Shown one piece after another: positions 28,534-31,091 of a stretch of DNA of 31,091 nt (position 1 is the stretch's first letter; each line of letters begins with the position of its first letter). Source of the DNA: a virus; IMG/VR virus record IMGVR_UViG_3300020457_000050, positions 1 to 31,091 of that record; one strand, written 5' to 3'. The translations under genes were made by a program, and so were the position numbers. The notes beneath the pieces are model-generated. The model worked only from the letters and a program-made list of their open reading frames with translations. It searched no databases and was not told where the DNA came from.

Positions 28534-29351
28534 GTGTTCTTAAAGTATCAGGAGTATCAGACCTTGCTGGATTGGGAGGATTTTCCTTCAATTCAGGTTC
28601 TATCACTGCCAATGGAACACTACGAGTCCAAGATATTAATATCAACGGTGATATAACAGGGTCATCAAATTACAATATCCCAAACCTTTCAGGTAATACA
28701 GGTAGGTTCCTAAGCACTGATGGTACCAATCTGATTTGGTCTACAGATTTTGAAGGTGGTGGAGGTGGAGCAGGTTTCAGATCTATGCAGGTCTGGACAT
28801 CTAATGGTACTTGGAATAAACCAAGTAACTGTAAGTCCATCAAGGTAGTTGTAGTCGGTGCTGGTGGCGGGGGATCTGGTTATTGTGAGTCAGCAGGTGC
28901 TGGTGGATGCTCACAAAGAGTTATTGATGTTACTAACGTATCATCAGTATCAGTAAGTATTGGTAACCCAGGTGGTGGTACAAACTACTCAGGTTGCGGT
29001 GGTAATGGTAACAGTTCTTCCTTTGGAGGATACTGCTCTGCATCAGGTGGATATGGTGCCAACTGTAGGACACAACATGCAGGAGGTATCGGTGGTAATG
29101 GATCTGGTGGAAACCTCAACATATATGGTGGAGGTGGAAACGGATATGGATCATGGGGTAGATATGGTAACCACAACTGTGGAGTATCATACATGGGTGG
29201 ATCTCAACCTTCGAGTCACAACCAAGCAAACTATGCCCATAGACATCAGTCCCATGCAGCGTGGGGTGCTGGTGGTAACGGATCCATGTTTGGTAACAGA
29301 GGAGCGAGAGGTCGTGAAGGTGTAGTCGTAGTTTATGAATACTACGGTTAA
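28530..29351 (+). CDS. glycine-rich adhesin-like fibre protein, copy 3 of 3
   Basis: A 273-residue paralogue, starting in the stop of copy 2. Central SMQVWTSNGTWNKPSNCKS keeps the shared motif and the Gly-rich core is close to copy 2 (ESAGAGG, SVSVSIGNPGGGTNY). In the tip, YGSWGRYGNHNCGVSYMGG replaces the copy 1/2 sequences. The Cys found in HQSHCAWG in copies 1 and 2 is Ala (HQSHAAWG), while a new Cys appears in GNHNCG. Two more Cys lie in GSGYCESAGAGGCSQ. It ends GREGVVVVYEYYG. As in copies 1 and 2 it is probably a trimeric fibre tip. A late promoter follows at the stop. Confidence 0.75.
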   Translation: MSVLKVSGVSDLAGLGGFSFNSGSITANGTLRVQDININGDITGSSNYNIPNLSGNTGRFLSTDGTNLIWSTDFEGGGGGAGFRSMQVWTSNGTWNKPSNCKSIKVVVVGAGGGGSGYCESAGAGGCSQRVIDVTNVSSVSVSIGNPGGGTNYSGCGGNGNSSSFGGYCSASGGYGANCRTQHAGGIGGNGSGGNLNIYGGGGNGYGSWGRYGNHNCGVSYMGGSQPSSHNQANYAHRHQSHAAWGAGGNGSMFGNRGARGREGVVVVYEYYG

Positions 29352-29357
29352 TAAATA
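29350..29357 (+). promoter_or_regulatory. late promoter AATAAATA overlapping a stop codon
   Basis: AATAAATA begins within the TAA (29349-29351) of copy 3, 30 bases before the next ATG (29380). GGAG at 29364-29367 is the ribosome-binding site. Confidence 0.65.
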
Positions 29358-29379
29358 AATTACGGAGTTAATTAAAACA

Positions 29380-29811
29380 ATGTCTAAAGTAGCAATTTGT
29401 AACGCTGAATCAGGTCAACTCACAGACATCTGCGATGAAGCAGATAAGTTTGCAATTTATGAGGGACCAGATGCAACACTTAAGTGGGTAGATGTCCCAG
29501 ATGACACAACCTACGAACATTTTATGTGTAATGGTGAAGTAATTCACAGATCAACAACAGAAGATTTAAGAGTCAATGCAAATGTCGATAGGATATTAGC
29601 ATATGGTGATTTCGGTGAGCAGATGGACATGCAATACCGAGATGCAGTTAATGGTACTACTGAGTGGAAAGACCATGTTGCAAATGTAAAGGCAACAACC
29701 ACTAAACCAGATAGTATTCCAGCATTTGTAGAAGATCCTAAGAAAGTCCAGTTAGTTGGACGTAAGGCATGGGAACCATGGGTTGACAACTGGACTCCAC
29801 CTGTGTCATAA
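29380..29811 (+). CDS. 143-residue protein following the fibre block, possible fibre accessory/assembly factor
   Basis: A 143-residue protein. N-terminal half: MSKVAICNAESGQLTDICDE and FAIYEGPDATLKWVDVPDD, beta-rich. Middle: NVDRILAYGDFGEQMDMQYR followed by DAVNGTTEWKDHV, a helical pattern like the 'R--aY---geQ-Dm-y-d---g---w' seen in small phage tail proteins and tail-fibre assembly factors. No signal or membrane segment is present. It sits after the Gly-rich triplet and before the halogenase, with its own late promoter. A chaperone or structural accessory role is a guess from place and composition. Confidence 0.62.
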   Translation: MSKVAICNAESGQLTDICDEADKFAIYEGPDATLKWVDVPDDTTYEHFMCNGEVIHRSTTEDLRVNANVDRILAYGDFGEQMDMQYRDAVNGTTEWKDHVANVKATTTKPDSIPAFVEDPKKVQLVGRKAWEPWVDNWTPPVS

Positions 29812-29832
29812 TAATCAGAGCAACTCTTCGTT

Positions 29833-31091
29833 ATGAAAGATATTGTCGTTGTGGGAGGTGGCACCGCAGGTTGGATGACTGCTGCTACCATGGTAAAAGC
29901 ATATCCAAAAGCAAACATAACTGTGTACGAAGATGAACAATCCCCTGCTACTGGGGTTGGAGAATCTACGACACAGTTTTTTCGTAAGTGGTTATATTAT
30001 GTTGGAATAGAAGATGAAGAGTGGATGAAGGAGTGTGATGCTACCTATAAGATTAGTGTACAATTCCACGACTTCCATAAGAAAGGGGATCTCCCATGGC
30101 AATATCCATTTGGATTGCCTAGGACTGACACATATACCCCTGATATGTGGTTTTATAAGCAATATAAGGACAAATGGCCCTCAGATGGATTGGCAAGAGA
30201 TTATTACCTAGCAGCAGAATGTGGTGCTAGAAATAAACTACCTGTTACTGATAATCCTTGGTTCAATGTCAAACACAATAGTGGATTTCATTTTAATGCA
30301 GTAAAATTTTCTGCATGGTTGAGAGATAACTATTGTTTACCTAAAGGTATTAAGCATAAGAAGAAGAAAGTTAATAAGAAGAAACTACCTAAGCATGATA
30401 TATTATTTGATTGCACAGGATTTAAGTCAGTCTTTAATGATTCACCATGGGTGAGTTATGAGGACTATCTACCAAATAATAGTGCATGGGTAACACGTGT
30501 ACATTATGATGATAAGAATGAGCAGATCAAACCTGTTACTGATTGCACAGCATTAAGTAGTGGATGGGTATGGAATGTACCTACCTTTGATACTATAGGT
30601 ACAGGGTATGTTTATTGTGATAAGTTCATTTCGCCAGAGGATGCCCGAAATGAATTCAGGGAACATCTAACAGATAATGTACAGTCTGATTGTGGGGTAT
30701 ATGGAGATACAATGTTCCGTCAACTTAAATGGAAGACAGGACGTAAGGAAGAAGTATGGAAGGATAATGTAGTATCGATTGGATTATCTGCTGGTTTCAT
30801 TGAACCATTAGAATCTAATGGATTGTTATCTATTCATAACTATCTCCTGATGTTGGTACGTGTGCTAGAGGATAGACCAGTACATACTCAGTTTATGAGA
30901 GATACTTTCAATGAGAATTGTAAGTATACCTTTGATGCATTTGCATCATTCGTCTCTATGCATTATGCTTGTACTCAGAGAGATGATTCACCATATTGGA
31001 AGCATGTTAGCAGTATTAAATACCCTAACCACCATATGATACAGACTGCACAGATTAATTTCTTGGAGGAGTCAAGTAACTTTGGTCAGAA
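29833..31091 (+). CDS. prnA: tryptophan halogenase family flavoprotein (3' end outside window)
   Basis: The ATG at 29833 opens a frame that stays open to the window end, giving at least 419 residues. FAD fold: VVVGGGTAGWMTA (GxGxxG variant, residues 5-17) and GVGESTTQFFRKW (41-53). The halogenase catalytic lysine is K73 in DATYKISVQFHDF. The halogenase-specific WxWxxP motif is W245-V-W247-N-V-P250, and further on are GFIEPLESNGLLSI and the YTFDAFASFV helix. The family uses reduced FAD, O2 and halide to chlorinate or brominate tryptophan or similar rings. The substrate here is unknown. There is no obvious promoter; the 21-base gap suggests cotranscription with the 143-residue gene. Confidence 0.9.
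   Translation, partial: MKDIVVVGGGTAGWMTAATMVKAYPKANITVYEDEQSPATGVGESTTQFFRKWLYYVGIEDEEWMKECDATYKISVQFHDFHKKGDLPWQYPFGLPRTDTYTPDMWFYKQYKDKWPSDGLARDYYLAAECGARNKLPVTDNPWFNVKHNSGFHFNAVKFSAWLRDNYCLPKGIKHKKKKVNKKKLPKHDILFDCTGFKSVFNDSPWVSYEDYLPNNSAWVTRVHYDDKNEQIKPVTDCTALSSGWVWNVPTFDTIGTGYVYCDKFISPEDARNEFREHLTDNVQSDCGVYGDTMFRQLKWKTGRKEEVWKDNVVSIGLSAGFIEPLESNGLLSIHNYLLMLVRVLEDRPVHTQFMRDTFNENCKYTFDAFASFVSMHYACTQRDDSPYWKHVSSIKYPNHHMIQTAQINFLEESSNFGQ

Noticed and set aside
27143-28810. Short direct DNA repeats in the fibre block as mobile-element or attachment sites
   Set aside because: They lie in homologous coding positions of the three paralogues and are explained by gene duplication.
28960-29325. 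121-residue plus-strand ORF in a second frame of Gly-rich copy 3
   Set aside because: It is an alternative-frame reading of GGT/GGA-rich repeats (Val/Met-rich product); a similar shadow occurs in copy 1 (27468-27680).
26891-29351. Diversity-generating retroelement (variable tips with template repeat)
   Set aside because: There is no reverse transcriptase or template repeat in the window, and the variation between copies is not limited to adenine positions as far as I can see.

Overview
The window is the late, mostly structural part of a T4-like cyanophage (a contractile-tailed phage of marine Synechococcus or Prochlorococcus). Three lines of evidence support this. T4-type baseplate, head-completion and ssDNA-binding proteins are recognisable from their residues. 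T4-type late promoters (NATAAATA) sit in front of many genes. Three host-derived photosynthesis or carbon-metabolism genes typical of cyanophages (cp12, cpeT, talC) are interleaved with the baseplate genes. The DNA is AT-rich, genes are packed with 1-4 base overlaps, and no gene-free stretch exceeds about 110 bases. I saw no tRNA, CRISPR array, insertion sequence or reverse transcriptase.

Layout. 1-770 (+): the 3' end of gp32 and a small secreted His-rich protein, closed by a hairpin terminator shared with the convergent unit. 850-2873 (-): gp53 and gp48 (baseplate wedge and tail-tube cap). 2872-5430 (+): gp4 head-completion nuclease, a conserved virion protein, a tube-initiator (gp54-like), gp26, and a small ORF placed exactly in the -1 frame of a T_TTT_TTC slippery site at the end of gp26. 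5431-11804 (+): two tandem tape-measure-like paralogues (the first carrying an M23 peptidase domain) and a gp27-like hub protein. 11860-12730 (+): cp12, a small ORF and cpeT. 12749-15481 (+): gp5 hub/spike without a visible lysozyme domain. 15514-17419 (+): two small ORFs, talC, a JmjC/cupin-like protein, a 45-residue ORF and a small membrane protein. 17502-17690 (-): a small gene with its own late promoter and terminator. 17797-29811 (+): a 50-residue gene, then a long run of virion/fibre genes ending in three tandem glycine-rich paralogues and a 143-residue protein. 29833-end (+): a flavin-dependent tryptophan-halogenase-family gene cut by the window edge.

How it fits together. gp53, gp48, the gp54-like protein, gp26, gp27-like and gp5 are parts or assembly factors of the baseplate and tube. 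The tape-measure proteins set tail length, and the first probably contributes cell-wall cleavage, a role that T4 gives to gp5. The fibre block 17988-29811 likely encodes the host-recognition apparatus, with the Gly-rich triplet as candidate receptor-binding tips. CP12, CpeT and TalC would redirect host light harvesting and carbon flow (Calvin cycle to pentose phosphate) during late infection.

Most noteworthy: the probable programmed -1 frameshift fusing gp26 to the next ORF just upstream of the tape-measure genes (a tail-assembly-chaperone arrangement); head-to-head gp48/gp4 genes whose start codons share one CATG with late promoters buried in each other's coding sequence; the triplicated Gly-rich adhesin-like genes; and the tandem tape measures.
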